DNA of 64,000 nt from assembly GCA_964023205.1 (NCBI GenBank), contig OZ026833.1:32452830-32516829 (forward strand). Reading direction: 5' to 3'. Made by a program: the position numbers and the translations under genes. Source of the DNA: Lutraria lutraria (taxonomy: Eukaryota > Mollusca > Bivalvia > Venerida > Mactridae). Of the stretch, positions 1 through 12,119 are shown piece by piece (position 1 is the first letter of the stretch; the number at the start of each line of letters is the position of its first letter). The notes under the pieces were generated by a model that was given only the letters and a program-made list of their open reading frames with translations, was not told the origin of the DNA and made no database searches.

Positions 1-201
1 TATTCGTGAAATGATTATTTCCGTAAAATTTGATCATTTTTCTGGTTTATTTCATTAGCATCAAGTATGATTTATGGACCATGTATATGACCAACTGACT
101 GACCACGATTTTGTTATTTATATGCATGGTAAATATCAACTAATAAATATAGTCGATGCAGGTGACATACCCTGCCATGAAAATTTGACAAGTATGTCGA
201 T

Positions 202-345
202 TTTCTCCACATGTGGAGAAGTTGCCGGTATCTTGTGGAAGGATAAGTTAGTTCTGGTTTGAGTACTCGTACAGTCCAAGAAATCTGGTATGGTGAAACG
301 GCCGCCGTATATAACTGAAACATTGTTAAAAAAACAGCGTTATAC
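202..345 (+). repeat. SINE 3' part
   Basis: The stretch runs from TGTGGAGAAGTTGCCGG to ATATAACTGAAACATTGTT and an A-run. It aligns by eye with 10843-10992 (GTGTGGAGAAGTTGCTG ... ATATAACTGAAATGTCTGTT). The tRNA-like head is missing. Confidence 0.6.
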
Positions 346-1624
346 CCGGTAAATAAATATAAAATATTCAGGTTAATTATATAACGTTCTATGTTCTTTT
401 TTTTATTTTAAGTCATGTAAGTTAAAAAACTATTCTTTGGCATTAAAACTGCGCTTGTGTTATCATTACCTCCTACGTAGTTAACGCTGTATGCACATTT
501 TTGTACACTAACGTCTACAATTATTGTAACTTAGATTTATTATACAAACTGTACACCTTTCGTCCTCTATTATGAAGTATGTGTTTACAAATCAGAAGCT
601 GAATCTTAAACCCAAATGCATGTATATATACAGTCATGAAAATTTGAATGACATATGTATCAAAATTTTCAATCTATCACGTTGAACTTCACATGTCCAA
701 GTAAGGACTAAAATGCAAGTAAAATCGCAAAAAAAATCCAAACGTTTGCGGGGTTTTATTTAATTATTTTGAATCTGTTGAGCATTTAACTGCAGTAACT
801 GTAAGAAATAGCGGCAGGCATAAAGATAACAAGATAAGGAAAGTATTGATTTACGAGTAGCATTCATTATTGAGTCATGCATTGTTAAATGCACTTTATA
901 ATGATTTTCCCCATGATTGTTTACGATATCTATTTACGTAAACATTATATTTTCCGCAATACGTTTTAAAAAGTCGTTCTTAAGGAGGTAGCATTTGTAT
1001 CATCTTTTTTAGAAAAATGCGGACTTTTAGTCTTAAGTCGCCAAAGACAATGTATTTTCTATTCAATAGTTATAAGATAGATAACCTACTTTTGTTTTAA
1101 AAAAACGGCTGTCATTCAGAGAATTAAAATTCAATTTTGGCGGTTCGGTGCCAGGATAACACCAACAAAGAAAAAAATATGAAAAATATTTTCTGCATCT
1201 TTTTTTAAATCTTATATCAAAAGGTTTATCCTGTTTTTATCTCAAAGATATTGATGTTAGCTTGTATACTAATGTGTCATACTTAACACTTTTCGGATAA
1301 GTTTACAATCATGACATTGTTTCGATGTGTAAGATAATATATACAACTTATGTTTGCTGGTCATAAGTTTAATGTATGCATGTATAAATTATGTGATAAA
1401 TTGTATATAAATAAATCAGTATGTCTTGTCTAAGAATGTACACCCCCCCCCCCCCCCCTCCCTCCAAAACAAAATATGCGGAAGATCTTACGCTTAAAAT
1501 CATTTATCATTAATGTAATTATATAAGATCCTGTTTTAGTCTTACTGTATCGAATTGTAAAAATTAAGGGTATTTATGAAATATGACCGGACAGTCAGAT
1601 CAACCGATCCGGATGGGTTTTAGC
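346..1624. other. AT-rich intergenic DNA, nothing recognised
   Basis: No open frame or RNA gene is supported here. The only marked feature is a C16 homopolymer at 1443-1458. Confidence 0.5.
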
Positions 1625-1800
1625 TATACAGTCAAATATGTGAACAGAAGCCACCAATGGAAAAGACAAAATGTGGCCTTAATAAAATAATGGTTTTTAT
1701 TTGGTTGTCTGTCTGTTCGAACAGTTTTGCAGAGGATGGTCTTTATTCACAGTACGGCCTTTATTTAGAGGTTGCTGTACACTCAGGTTTTGCTATTGTA
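1625..1800 (-). repeat. Dispersed AATAAAGG repeat, copy 1
   Basis: On the minus strand it reads AACCTCTAAATAAAGGCCGT then GTGAATAAAGACCATCC. The same order appears at 16995-17180 and 50655-50850. Confidence 0.6.
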
Positions 1801-2431
1801 AGTTTTGATAAGGGATCAAATCTTTGAAGACGGAAGTTTCTACGGTTTTATATGTCAAACTTCGTGTTTCGTTTATCTAGAAATTTAATCAGTTTTATCT
1901 AGACTACCCATTGTTTATTACGTGTCTGTAAATATTCAGTGTATTAAAGAAAATATAACAAGTAAACTTCAATGGACTAAATGTAAAATTATGAATTTGA
2001 TTTTATCGAATAACTTGTAATTTAAGAAGGTGCGGTCCTTACAATGGATGCCCAGCTCATTAATTATGATTCGTTTGTATGAATCATATTTATATTTAGA
2101 ATATAGAAGTAAGGCCAAGCAAACTTCTAGTCTCTATCATCCCCTTAAAAGATAAACCAGGCAATAAAGGTGAACAGAACATTATATTCAACAAGTTTTT
2201 TTACTTCGGAGATATAATTCATATGCAAATCGAAAAAACAATGGACTGTGAAATTGTGACATTAAAAATAATCGGTCAGAAAATAGGATTTTTATGCTTT
2301 ATATTGACCGTTAAGTCACTGCGGGCATAGTAATACTTATATTTGTGTACATGATAATAATTATTAAAATGACGTCATTTTAAACACGTTTTTTTCGCAT
2401 TGCAGTGAAAGGAAAGTATTGTTTGTAACCA
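1801..2431. other. Upstream region of TIR-ZnF gene 1
   Basis: AT-rich sequence with no open frame. It should contain the promoter and 5' UTR, but I recognise no core element. Confidence 0.4.
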
Positions 2432-2624
2432 ATGTCCGGAAGTGTTTCAAGGGCCAGGAGTGGGTCCAGGTCAATTCGTCACCGTAACTTAATTCACGAT
2501 GGCCAGTATCACGATATTTATGCCGTCTACAGTGATATGAACAATACAGAGGTGGGACCAATTCTCCAGGCCATCAGGCATGAGCATATGAGCGTGTATG
2601 ATCCACTCATTGACGGACTGCCAC
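2432..2624 (+). CDS. TIR-ZnF gene 1, exon 1 (residues 1-64)
   Basis: The start ATG is followed by a Ser/Arg-rich leader and TIR strand A (HDIYAVYSD, residues 27-35). The exon ends at a GTAAGT donor in phase 1. The start is supported by the matching position and length of exon 1 in the paralogue at 18308. Confidence 0.82.
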
Positions 2625-5600
2625 GTAAGTATTAAATGATGTAGTGAACGTCCCTTGCTGTCAAACCCGCTGATCTACAAGTTTGAAGTACATTGACCAC
2701 AAAAACTAAATGTTTCTTTTTATATTCATTATGATATCAGAGCGAACATTTCACGTGTATTCATAATTAATCATTGTTGAGCCTAGGTGCGTTATAAATG
2801 TGTTGTTGGAATGCAGTTGAATCTCTCTACTTTGCTCCTGCACGGATCAAACAAAAATATCGAATTTGAAGTGTTTTGGTATCAGAAAAGGTTCTGTTAT
2901 TTTATAAAAAATATAGACAGAGAAGTGTATTTTGACAATGAACAAACGTCGAGACCGATTATTATGCCTGTATCCTGTGGAAGAGCCTCTGCGGTCCAGT
3001 GATTTTAGACTCTGACTATAGATAACATGCAATAACCCCAAACCGCCGTGAGTTTGAATTCTACCGTTCACTTATGAGGGAAAAGCTCGCTTACGAAAGG
3101 TCTGTTCTACCCACGTGATCTCCAGTTGTACACCCTCCTCCCTCCCAAACATTAATGCTCGAAATTTCACCAAACAATCCTGTCCATTGGTTCGACTTTA
3201 CACCTTAGGCAAAAACTACTAAAAAAGGCTCCATTTCATAGCCAGCTGACATATTTGCGACGGAATATTGTGGACCTCTAAGTGCCTAGATCCGCTGGTG
3301 AAAATGCAAGTATTATGGTACAAGTCCGTCGTAATGTACACTTAGAAGACACGGATGTCCTGTTATGGTTTAAGTGTTTGATATGAAAAAGAAACCAATA
3401 AACTTCCATTGGGTTTCCGTACGTAAATTTAGAAATAAATGATCCAGACTTTAAGTATGAAACTATTTCCAGTTGCACAATCAACAAAACCATTATTAAG
3501 TATTTCTTGTTGATAACACTAGACTTCTATAGTGATATTTGACTCATAACCATTTTAATTAAGCGCGCAATGAAGTACATTAGACGACTTGAATGGATAA
3601 AGCTCTAGATCGATATAATTAAGAAAATCGTAAGATGAAAAAAACTACAAGTGAAGATACTCAAATTAAGTGACTATTTTATCATAGATATATAGCTTGT
3701 TGCATGATACAGTTGAATCGCGATAGTTCGAAATGCCACGGGAACGGGAAACTTACTCAGTTCTTTAACAACGGCTTTAAAGTTGAACATATGAATCTAC
3801 GTAAACTCATTCAGATAATTTTGAATACTGTCCAGTGTCCGCTAATTTAATTTCTAAATAATCTTCTTTTCATGGTCGCTTCTAAAAGACGGAACGAAAC
3901 ACTAAACTGTGATAAGGACTAAAAGACGGGGCATACAAAACCTCTTTACCTCTTTCCGTTTACCCCTTCTTTTTTGAGTTGCTCCGATGTCCATATTGTA
4001 CACCATACTTTGTGTATTGAATCATTTAATCATGTTATGAATTTATTTCAATCCAGTATACTCCTATCATGCAGTGTCTTTATATTTGAAAACAATTATG
4101 TTTATTTTTCTTTATGTTAGTATGGTTATTTTCAATCAATGTCAACGAACCGCATTTGAAATGTCAACAGGTTTACCTAATTTATTCATGTATCATGAAA
4201 TGAGAAAATAATACGAATTTTGTCTTCACTACGTAACAAATTTTATACATAGTTTCAGCATGCATATTTTAAGACATAGATCATTTATGTTACTCCTAGA
4301 ATTAAATCAAATACAAAAAGTGAATATGCTTCTAACAAGAATAATTATTTCAATTAGTCGCAAAGGGAGACAATCGCTTTCGGACAATATTCTAAACTGG
4401 TTCTCGTTCAGACAGACAACGGGGACCAGATAAGAAATTATATTTTCGCTTGTTTGTGTGGAGTTGTCTTTCTTACAGTCACTTTTAAAAGATGAATAGA
4501 ACAGAACATATACTTTATCAGACTTAAGCTCGAAAGTTCATCGTCATAAACAACATACAAACAAACACGCACCTACAAGGTAATGGAAATATATATCAAA
4601 GTACAAAATGTATTATGAGAGCGTTCAAATAATAATACAGCCCACATAATTAAAACAACAAAATAAAGTTCATGTAAGTCATGTTATACAATCCATACAT
4701 ACATACAATATTGTAATAGGATTAAACCAGATTTGTATGTATCTGATTTCTTATTTCAAACGCCTGAATGCAAAATTTAGCTAGTTTGTCAACACTGACT
4801 TCTTATCTGAATTTATAAGGGAAATATATTTAATAACACTTGGGTTTCTGACGTAATATCGTGGAATAAATTGTTGTCTAATACCGTTATAGAACGGACA
4901 TTTTAATACGAAATGGAACTCGTCATCTAAATCATTCATATTACATACATGATATAACACAGTAAGTTCTAGTATCTTTGATTCAAATTGACTCATCTTA
5001 GGAGTAAGAAAAACAACAACAGTCTAACATGTAAAAAGGACCACAAAATTAATAAAGACAAATATGGCCGCTATGCTTTGTTGATCTTTGCATTTTAAGA
5101 GAGGGGGATCATTTATAAATAAATATGTGCCTTTGATCATATGAAGGTTATTTATCACAGGTGTCCGCTTATTCGGATTTAACTGTACAAATAACCTGGT
5201 TATTTTACGCATTGTTTTGAAAAATTGCAATATATAATATATATAGCTATATACATGTATAATGAAAAATAATCAACATTCCATGGGCATTATATATTAT
5301 ACAATAGCCGACCGGTTTCGTCATTATACGAGTATATACATTTACATGTATATTCGTATTCATCTATATAATGTTCGTCATTTGACTCCATATAATGACC
5401 GTTTTATTAGATAATTTAAACACTCGATGAATATGAATCTGTCGGTCATCTGGTGTCATCATCCATAAAGCATGAGTCTCAATCTGCAGTGTTCATTATG
5501 AAGAATGGCAATTATATGTCAAAGAATTATCCTTGCTTATCTATAAACATGTTACATGTATCTAATTATTCACGACCGCCTCCGTGTTCGAGTTTTGAAT

Positions 5601-8600
5601 TAAAAGGTCGCCGACTTTAAATCACTGTAACCTCTCACTGATAGAGGGTCGTGGTTCGAGCCCAGCAACCGACCATGTCTATTTATGTGAGAAAAAGAAA
5701 GTTGCGTACGGAGGATGGTAGTCTAGTCCCAGGAACGATGGTTGGATGAACTATCCGCCTCATATGACTCTGACTGTTGTAAAGGGGCGTAAAACCCAAT
5801 GAAACAAATAACACAAAACAAATTATTTACGACTTGCAAGTTCATCTTCTTGTTTATAATGTAAAGTTAAGTATGTGACATAGACCGTACAATGAAGTTT
5901 AGCATGACGAATTTGAATAATGTGAACAATTAATACATCATACCCATGATTGTGTGCTTAATAGTTGTCTTTGTTAAGCCTTAATCACAAGTGGTCGGTA
6001 ACTCATGTTTTCTCTATTTATTTCTAGAAGAGAATAAGTTCAAGGCTTGGCTAGACAGGGGAATACACATGGCGAAATTGTCACTGATTCTCCTGACGAA
6101 AGCATTTGTGAAAAGTCCTTTGTGTAAATATCAGAGTGACCATGCCGCAATGCATTATGTGAAAACCAAAGGACGACACAGAGTGGTTCTAGTTATGTTA
6201 GAATCATGTCGGATTCCTAAAAATCTTCAACAGTTTAACTGTGTCTTTGCTTGGCAACATAGAAAGGACCCTGTGAAGCAATATATGCGAATTCTTAAAG
6301 CAATAGTTGGTGAGTGCTACATTAGTGATATTTTTCATTTCTTGATAGGCTGGTCATAATATTATACTGGCACTTATACAAATATGGGTCAGCAATTTGC
6401 TTTATTCATTAATTTGCTGCAAGAACTGATTAAAAACAGTACATGTATTATCATAATTATGTCTCAAGTGTGCAAGTTGTTAAAGCCCAATTAGCTTTTT
6501 GCTGTAGAAAAATATATGCAGACACATTTAATTGCTGATATTATCCCAAGATAATTATTAACGACGAAACAAGCCCTTTTTCGTCTGAAAACACTCATTT
6601 CACTGTGATTTTTGCTTTTGTAAACTTGAAATATGTAGAGCGCGTGACGTCACTTTACTACGTGTGCATAGCGGGAAAACTCAGGTGTTCTATAAATAGT
6701 ATTTATTTCAATGATATTAAAAAACAATCCGATAATGGTTTCGGAAACAGTTTTTCTTGCTATAAAGTATCCACGGGTGGAAAACACACCGGATTCCTCC
6801 GTTACAGAACAAACAGAAACTATTAGGACTAATACATTTACAAGCTTATGGGATTTAACATACTGATCCAAACGGCAAAAACTGACAACATTTCTCAAAT
6901 GACAACTGAAATATAATTATGATTCGGACATGATTTAAACTTCATAAGTATGGATGCTTTAGATAGGAACAATATTACAATTTACGTGAATCTTTTGTAC
7001 TAAAATATCGCTTGTCTCTTTACAGCCCCAAAACCTAGATTCCGTCGTGGAAATTTGATATGGACTTCCGCTAACACGTCCGTAATATCACGTAAAAAGT
7101 GCTATGAAAGCCCATGCATACAACAGAGAACACCTGATCTGAAAAGCTGGGAACTTTTGTTAAATGTAACCAAAATTAAATATGCTCTTCAAAGTTGCGA
7201 AATTAAGTGCTCCAGCGACAATTGTACTTTCCGTTGTGACGGAGGAAATATACTTACTCATTTCTTGCGTCACATCAAAGAATGTAAATACCAGCAGGTC
7301 CTTTGCAGTTTTTGTAAACAGCCCGTGCAACGAAAAAACCTACAGCGTCATGAAGAGAAAAGTTGTCGATTAAAGCCAATAGTTTGCCGAAATGAAGGCT
7401 GTGGAAAAAAGATGCCAGCTAAATTGCTAAGGGGACATTCTGTATCATGTCAACACCGGGAGGAAACATGTCCCAATGAAAGATACGGCTGTTCTTATGT
7501 TTTCGCGAAAAAAGACGGTGGCAAACACCTAGAAATATGTGATTATGAGAGACAACAGTGCAAGGTTTGTCATGAGATTTACTTTCGTGTTGACATTGAC
7601 AGTCATTCGTGTAAAAGTGAGGACAAAAGGTTGGACATTTCATGTGAAATTTACACAGAAAGTGTTCCTGCAGTATACAAATGTCGGAATTCTCTTTGCA
7701 CGTTTGTTGGTGAAAGGACGGAGATTGATGCACACAAGAACAAGTGTGTCTACCGAATAGAACAATGTCCAGTCTGTGGATTGAGGCTTTCTATGAATGA
7801 ACTTGTTTGGCATAAGAAGCAATGCGACAAATTGGTTGAGTGCGAATTATGTCATGTGATTGTTCCGAGGTATGTGTTTACTCATAAGTTTTGAAACATG
7901 TGAAGCTGGAGTAAAGAAAGAAAAAATGTTATAAATAATGTTTGTTACATGTAAATTGCAGTGTCTCTTTTAAAACTATTTTCCATTCTTAATATGGGAG
8001 TCAATCCACAGACAATCTATGAGTACCTGGCTAAAGCCTTTTTTCACGTACATCATCTCATCTAATGGTAATCTAATATTGCCCTATTGTTCGCTTGCAT
8101 ACATTTCTTGCTTATTCAGCGTTTTGTAAAACGTACAGTACGTCACTTTGAAATAAGTGATTATCTTAAAGGCTTTTACAATTTCAGTTCATCAAAGGTC
8201 ACCCATGATCGATGTGCTTGTAGAGGTCAAAGCATGCTATCAAGGTGTGAGAAATGTCGGGCTTGGATTGGTTATGGCACGTTAGAGAAGCACCAGGATG
8301 CATGCACAGCGCAACCTATCTTAGTAAGTTCATCTTCGAAACCGTCATATATTGTTCAACATAATAAATGTATGAAGTCAATATGCCTTCTAAATGCTCG
8401 TACAGATCACGAGAGACTAAAACTTGAAAATAACATACAGTATTTTATGTTGTAACTATGATGTATATGTTGGAGCTGGGCGTATTCAAAACTCCTAACT
8501 TGCAATGTCAGCTCAAGGGTTCGTACTTAACTGAATAGATTCGAAGTCATTTGTCTAATAAATTAAATTCATTCTATGTGGAAGTAGGTAGTTACTTACG

Positions 8601-9738
8601 ACATGAGCTGCAAACGGGCAATGGCTTTAAGATTACTGAGAAGCACTGGAAAGGTCAAGAGCCCACAGTTCGCAATCAAACTAGTGTTGATAAATTGAAT
8701 ACAAACTATTGCAAATACAGTGCAACCTCTCCAAAACATCACCCTTTGGGAGTAGCAACGTTTTGTTGTTGTTGGGTTGTTGCTCTAGGGATGTCAAATT
8801 AATACTTAAACCGTACAGTGGGATTAGATCATGCTGTTGCTGAAGTGAAGTTGTTGCTCAAGAGAAGACCGCTCTAGAGAGCTTGCACTGTATACTCCAG
8901 ATTATCCATTACAATTACTGTCAACGTTAAGCGCATATTTACAATGTTGCTTCAATGAAAAATACATTTGCCCAGTTTTACTTAATTTCAGACATTATCT
9001 TAAGACAAAACAAATACAAATGTAAATTGAAAACATCGATTTTGAGCTAACTGTTGTTGGTCAACTCAATACTATACCTGTTCTTTTTTTTCAGGAAGAT
9101 GATAGTAGATCATATGGATATTCAGGAAGTAGTGATGGCATACCTACAAATCCTGTACACGGTAATTGCATTGCAACTGTTTTGTTTAATTTATACGATG
9201 CTCCACGATAAGTGTTTAGTCGTTATTTAGTTAATAGTTATCTTGTTTGTCTTGCTACTGTTATGAATGTTTTTTTTGTACTTGAAGACATTTTGTGCTT
9301 CGTTGTGGTTTCACTATTTCTATTTGTGTTCTTCCTGAACAATGTTCTGCTAGTTTTTGCAATACACGGGGAGGATTTAAAGTAATCCAATGAGGAAAAG
9401 CCATGTGACGATATTCTAGAATTCCTGATGTTTACCCAGAATATTTACCAAAATTGTCTGTTAAGAGTTCGTACTGGGTGAAACCGTGGCGTATTGAACT
9501 TACTGTCATCCATATTTTTACTTTAGATGTGCAATACGATCGCCCCGGTGCAGTTCACATATCACCTCCCGGAGCGGATCAGAGCGACTATCAAACATCA
9601 ATGAACAGCTATCTTTCAACTGCAAATGACGAAAGATATAGTTATAGTGGGTCTTTGCAGTTCTATCCATCTCCGTCAACACCACACAAAATGTGGAATA
9701 AGACAAGCCGGCAAAGATGGAGGGAATTGATGAACTAA
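2432..9738 (+). CDS. TIR domain-TRAF-type zinc finger protein, copy 1 (577 aa, six exons)
   Basis: Six exons joined by GT-AG introns: 2432-2624, 6028-6309, 7026-7869, 8188-8323, 9095-9161, 9527-9738. They total 1734 nt and stay in frame to TAA. Residues 26-157 form a TIR domain: strand A HDIYAVYSD, a TLR-like AFVKSPLCKY block, hydrophobic RVVLVMLE and a FAWQ box. Residues about 216-479 hold repeated C-x(2-6)-C-x(11-15)-H-x(3-4)-C fingers of the TRAF type. No RING, MATH, signal peptide or membrane segment is seen, so the product should be cytoplasmic. TIR domains bind other TIRs in Toll/IL-1R signalling and TRAF fingers bind partners or support ubiquitin signalling; a combined immune adaptor role is inference. 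Residue 100 is Gln where catalytic TIRs have Glu. A same-strand paralogue lies 8.6 kb downstream. No promoter was recognised; an AATAAA at 10231 is a possible poly(A) signal. Confidence 0.85.
2625..4679. other. Intron 1 of TIR-ZnF gene 1, first part
   Basis: AT-rich intronic sequence; no exon-like frame or named repeat was recognised. Confidence 0.5.
4680..4996 (-). mobile_element. Non-LTR retrotransposon 3' fragment in intron 1 of gene 1
   Basis: The minus-strand frame contains DDEFHFVLKCPFYNGIRQQF, the Cys/His-type zinc-knuckle region near the C-terminus of LINE reverse transcriptases. After a one-base shift the frame continues KFCIQAFEIRNQI, as in related elements. It is 5'-truncated and inactive, and resembles the fragment at 27705-28260. 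Confidence 0.6.
4997..5599. other. Intron 1 of TIR-ZnF gene 1, middle part
   Basis: No coding signal is seen. It contains TA-rich runs around 5230-5350. Confidence 0.4.
5600..5822 (+). repeat. tRNA-derived SINE in intron 1 of gene 1
   Basis: It contains a B-box-like GTGGTTCGAGCCC, then CGACCATGTCT, GTCCCAGGAACGATGGTTGG, and an AAACCCAATGAAAC tail. It shares this layout with 50138-50415 and 57845-58045. Confidence 0.65.
6028..6309 (+). CDS. TIR-ZnF gene 1, exon 2 (rest of TIR domain)
   Basis: The acceptor is TTTCTAG and the donor GTGAGT, with phase 1 at both ends. It encodes residues 65-158, covering TIR helix B to helix E. The stretch KSPLCKYQSDHA aligns with the TLR motif SxWCxxEL, with Gln at the Glu position (residue 100). 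Confidence 0.85.
7026..7869 (+). CDS. TIR-ZnF gene 1, exon 3 (main zinc-finger block)
   Basis: The acceptor is TTTACAG and the donor GTATGT (phase 2). It encodes residues 159-440 with about seven complete TRAF-type fingers, for example CSFCKQPVQRKNLQRHEE followed by KSC, and CPNERYGC through HLEIC. It is 45 nt longer than its paralogous exon; the difference falls in the linker before the sixth finger. Confidence 0.88.
8188..8323 (+). CDS. TIR-ZnF gene 1, exon 4 (last finger)
   Basis: The acceptor is ATTTCAG and the donor GTAAGT (phase 0). It encodes residues 440-485, including one C2HC finger at C460, C463, H475 and C479. The opening SSSK and the CEKC finger are conserved in the paralogue. 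Confidence 0.8.
9095..9161 (+). CDS. TIR-ZnF gene 1, exon 5 (short linker)
   Basis: A 67-nt exon follows a pyrimidine-rich CTTTTTTTTTCAG acceptor and ends at a GTAATT donor in phase 1. It encodes an acidic and serine-rich linker (EDDSRSYGYSGSSDG). The call rests on frame closure with exons 4 and 6 and on a 64-nt equivalent with the same phases in the paralogue. Confidence 0.7.
9527..9738 (+). CDS. TIR-ZnF gene 1, exon 6 (C-terminal tail and stop)
   Basis: The acceptor is CTTTAG and the reading frame runs to TAA at 9736. It encodes a tyrosine- and serine-rich tail ending in WNKTSRQRWRELMN. The motif WNxxxRQ(R/K)WRxLMN is kept in the paralogue although the rest of the tail is diverged, which suggests a docking function. 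Confidence 0.78.
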
Positions 9739-10842
9739 TCTAATATATGTCTTAGTGCGTTGTTGCTTGATGATAAGGCCATACAATAGTCGTGTTTACT
9801 TCTGTCTGTGGTTTACGGTTACTAGTATTTGACCAACTTTATTTTTGGAGAGGATTTTAGTAGATTATTTTTTCTTTTCGACCTACCAGTCCAGTTGTCT
9901 TCACAAGGTTATTCTAAACATGACTTTTTAGCCTTATCAATTAATCTGCCTATATTCAAACCAGTATTTAGATTGATCAGTATTCTGTTAAACAATATAT
10001 CTCATAAGCGAAAGATACTTTTGTATCCTTATTATTGTTTTCTAATATCTCGCTATTTAAGTATAGTCCCAAAAGTGTTAAAACTGTCGGATTAATACAA
10101 CGTCCTGTCTATCACCATTTGAGTATAAAATCACGTCTAATGAGTTATATGTATATATGTTGAACTGAAATGAAAAAAAAATGAAAGTTAAAATCTAAAC
10201 AAATTATAAGGATTATGTACAGCATTATGTAATAAATGACGGACAAGAAATAGAACAGTACACTTTGAATTTGTTCAATAATATCAAAGCAATGAGTAAA
10301 GACATGTACAACCTAACGTGGGATTCCAGATTTTAATACATGATTTACACATTTATGCTTATAAAGAGTTTCGCAATGACGATATCCTTGTGTATGTATA
10401 TAATGACGATATACAATGAGTACGAAGGCCATTTTGTGATATATTAATGTAAAAAAATACAGCGGTAAATTGTCATAAAGATAAAAACGCCTTTCGGTGA
10501 AAAATCCTTTACACTAACTAACTGGACAGACACGTATAGCCATTTCATCATTAGATTGTATTACAATATAATCTGATACTGTTTAATAATATATTTAGAC
10601 AATATTTAATTAAAAGCTCGAAAACCGAACCGGACGTATTGAGGAAATATGTCGTAATTAAACTTACATCATCAAATAATACAGGAAGTATTCACCCAAT
10701 GTAAATGTAAATCAACTACATATAGTAATAAATATTTCGTAAACAATTGAATGAGTTAGCTCGGCTTACAAAACTAAACCTGTTCCCTGTTATATGGAGT
10801 TCAAGGATAAAACATTTAAATAGTTTATAGTTTTCTATTTTC
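9739..10842. other. Downstream of TIR-ZnF gene 1
   Basis: AT-rich and non-coding. A possible poly(A) signal AATAAA lies at 10231. The open frame at 9829-10095 shows no recognised domain and starts without a convincing context. Confidence 0.4.
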
Positions 10843-10992
10843 CTCGTGTGGAGAAGTTGCTGTCTCCATATGGAAGGTGGGGTCAGTACTGGTTAGAATA
10901 CAGTCCAGGAAGTCTGCAAATAGGTAAACCGACCGCCGCATATAACTGAAATGTCTGTTGGAAAAACGGCGTAAAATCCACTGAAACAAGTA
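10843..10992 (+). repeat. SINE 3' part, second copy
   Basis: It is homologous to 202-345, with CAGTCCAGGAAGTCTG and ATATAACTGAAATGTCTGTT, then GGCGTAAAATCCACTGAAAC. Confidence 0.6.
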
Positions 10993-11354
10993 AAATCTAA
11001 CAATCGCTCCATAATATTCTTGAAACCAGTTTTAACCAGGCCCTTCCGATGGCTGTGACTTCCATAGATCATGTTTTAATCGGAAGTAGAGAACACATTT
11101 CTAGGACATTTGGTGATACTGACATAGAACTAAGATGTGCACAACAGAAGCTTACAAGTAACACAACAAAAGAACAACAATGTCACACAAAGAGCATGTT
11201 GGCCCAATTGTAAGTACATCAATATTCAGACAGCAAGGTTAGGCGTAAAAGTTAACATGGTGACACTGTGACAAGAAACATAAACATCGACTCACACTGG
11301 CGCCAGCTTAATGCTATTGCCAGCACTGTTGCTTTTGAATATCAACAATCTACT

Positions 11355-11555
11355 GCTGGCTATCGGGGTGATCGGCGGTCTAGTGGTTACACGCTGTACT
11401 ACTTAACGAAAGGTCGTGGGTTCGATTCTCGGCTCCGTCTTTCATTATTTCAGGAATGCTTGTTCAGTGTCTCCATCCAAACTACCGAGCTAAGTACTTT
11501 GTCTTGAAAATCACAGTTATACCGGGCACGATAAAGAATCAATAAAAACTATTCG
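11355..11555 (+). repeat. tRNA-derived SINE
   Basis: The A-box-like GGTCTAGTGGTTACACGCT and B-box-like GGGTTCGATTCTCGG are correctly ordered about 40 bp apart, followed by a non-tRNA body and an ATAAAGAATCAATAAAA tail. The arms do not pair as a real tRNA. Confidence 0.55.
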
Positions 11556-12119
11556 AAAAGAGTAAGGATATTAATGTAATGTTCTCCTGTATCTTAAACA
11601 ACAGATAAAACAATACTGGTTTCGGTATGTAACACATGTTTGTCATAATTATTGTGTCAACAATTGCATATTTTTTTGTAAGACACACAACGACTACGTA
11701 GATAAGTTTACCTGTGCAGCCGAATTCGTCTATTACGACTACTTAAACTATATTTATCGTAGATCATCTAATTTCAGCGTTAACTTAACCCCTCGTGTTT
11801 TTATTGTACATTCAAGTACATTATGTGACGGTCCTTATGCACACTAGATGTCTCTATTTGAGGCGTACCCGTGAGTTACATTAATAACATGTGGTGCATG
11901 TCAGCTCACAATGTCTTCAGTCGCAATTTGATATAACATTAAAATAATTTGGACATGTTATTTAATTGGAACAAATGTCTACTTATTAACCTTGTCAGGT
12001 AAAAGGTTTTATACGAGGAAGAAAGTACATGTATGTTGCAATCAATACTTTGAAAACTTGAGGCAACATCTAATCCACGAACGATATCTTGGAAAACTTA
12101 ATAAGAAATAAAACTAATG
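11556..12119. other. Intergenic, nothing recognised
   Basis: AT-rich sequence without a supported frame; part of it could be diverged LINE sequence leading into the element at about 12120. Confidence 0.35.

Noticed and set aside
74..262. 62-residue open frame at the left edge
   Set aside because: Its 3' third lies in a SINE copy, it has no recognised domain, and a frame of this length is expected by chance.
11355..11445. Possible tRNA gene (A- and B-box-like sequences)
   Set aside because: The T-arm and acceptor halves do not pair and there is a non-tRNA body with an A-rich tail, so a tRNA-derived SINE fits better.
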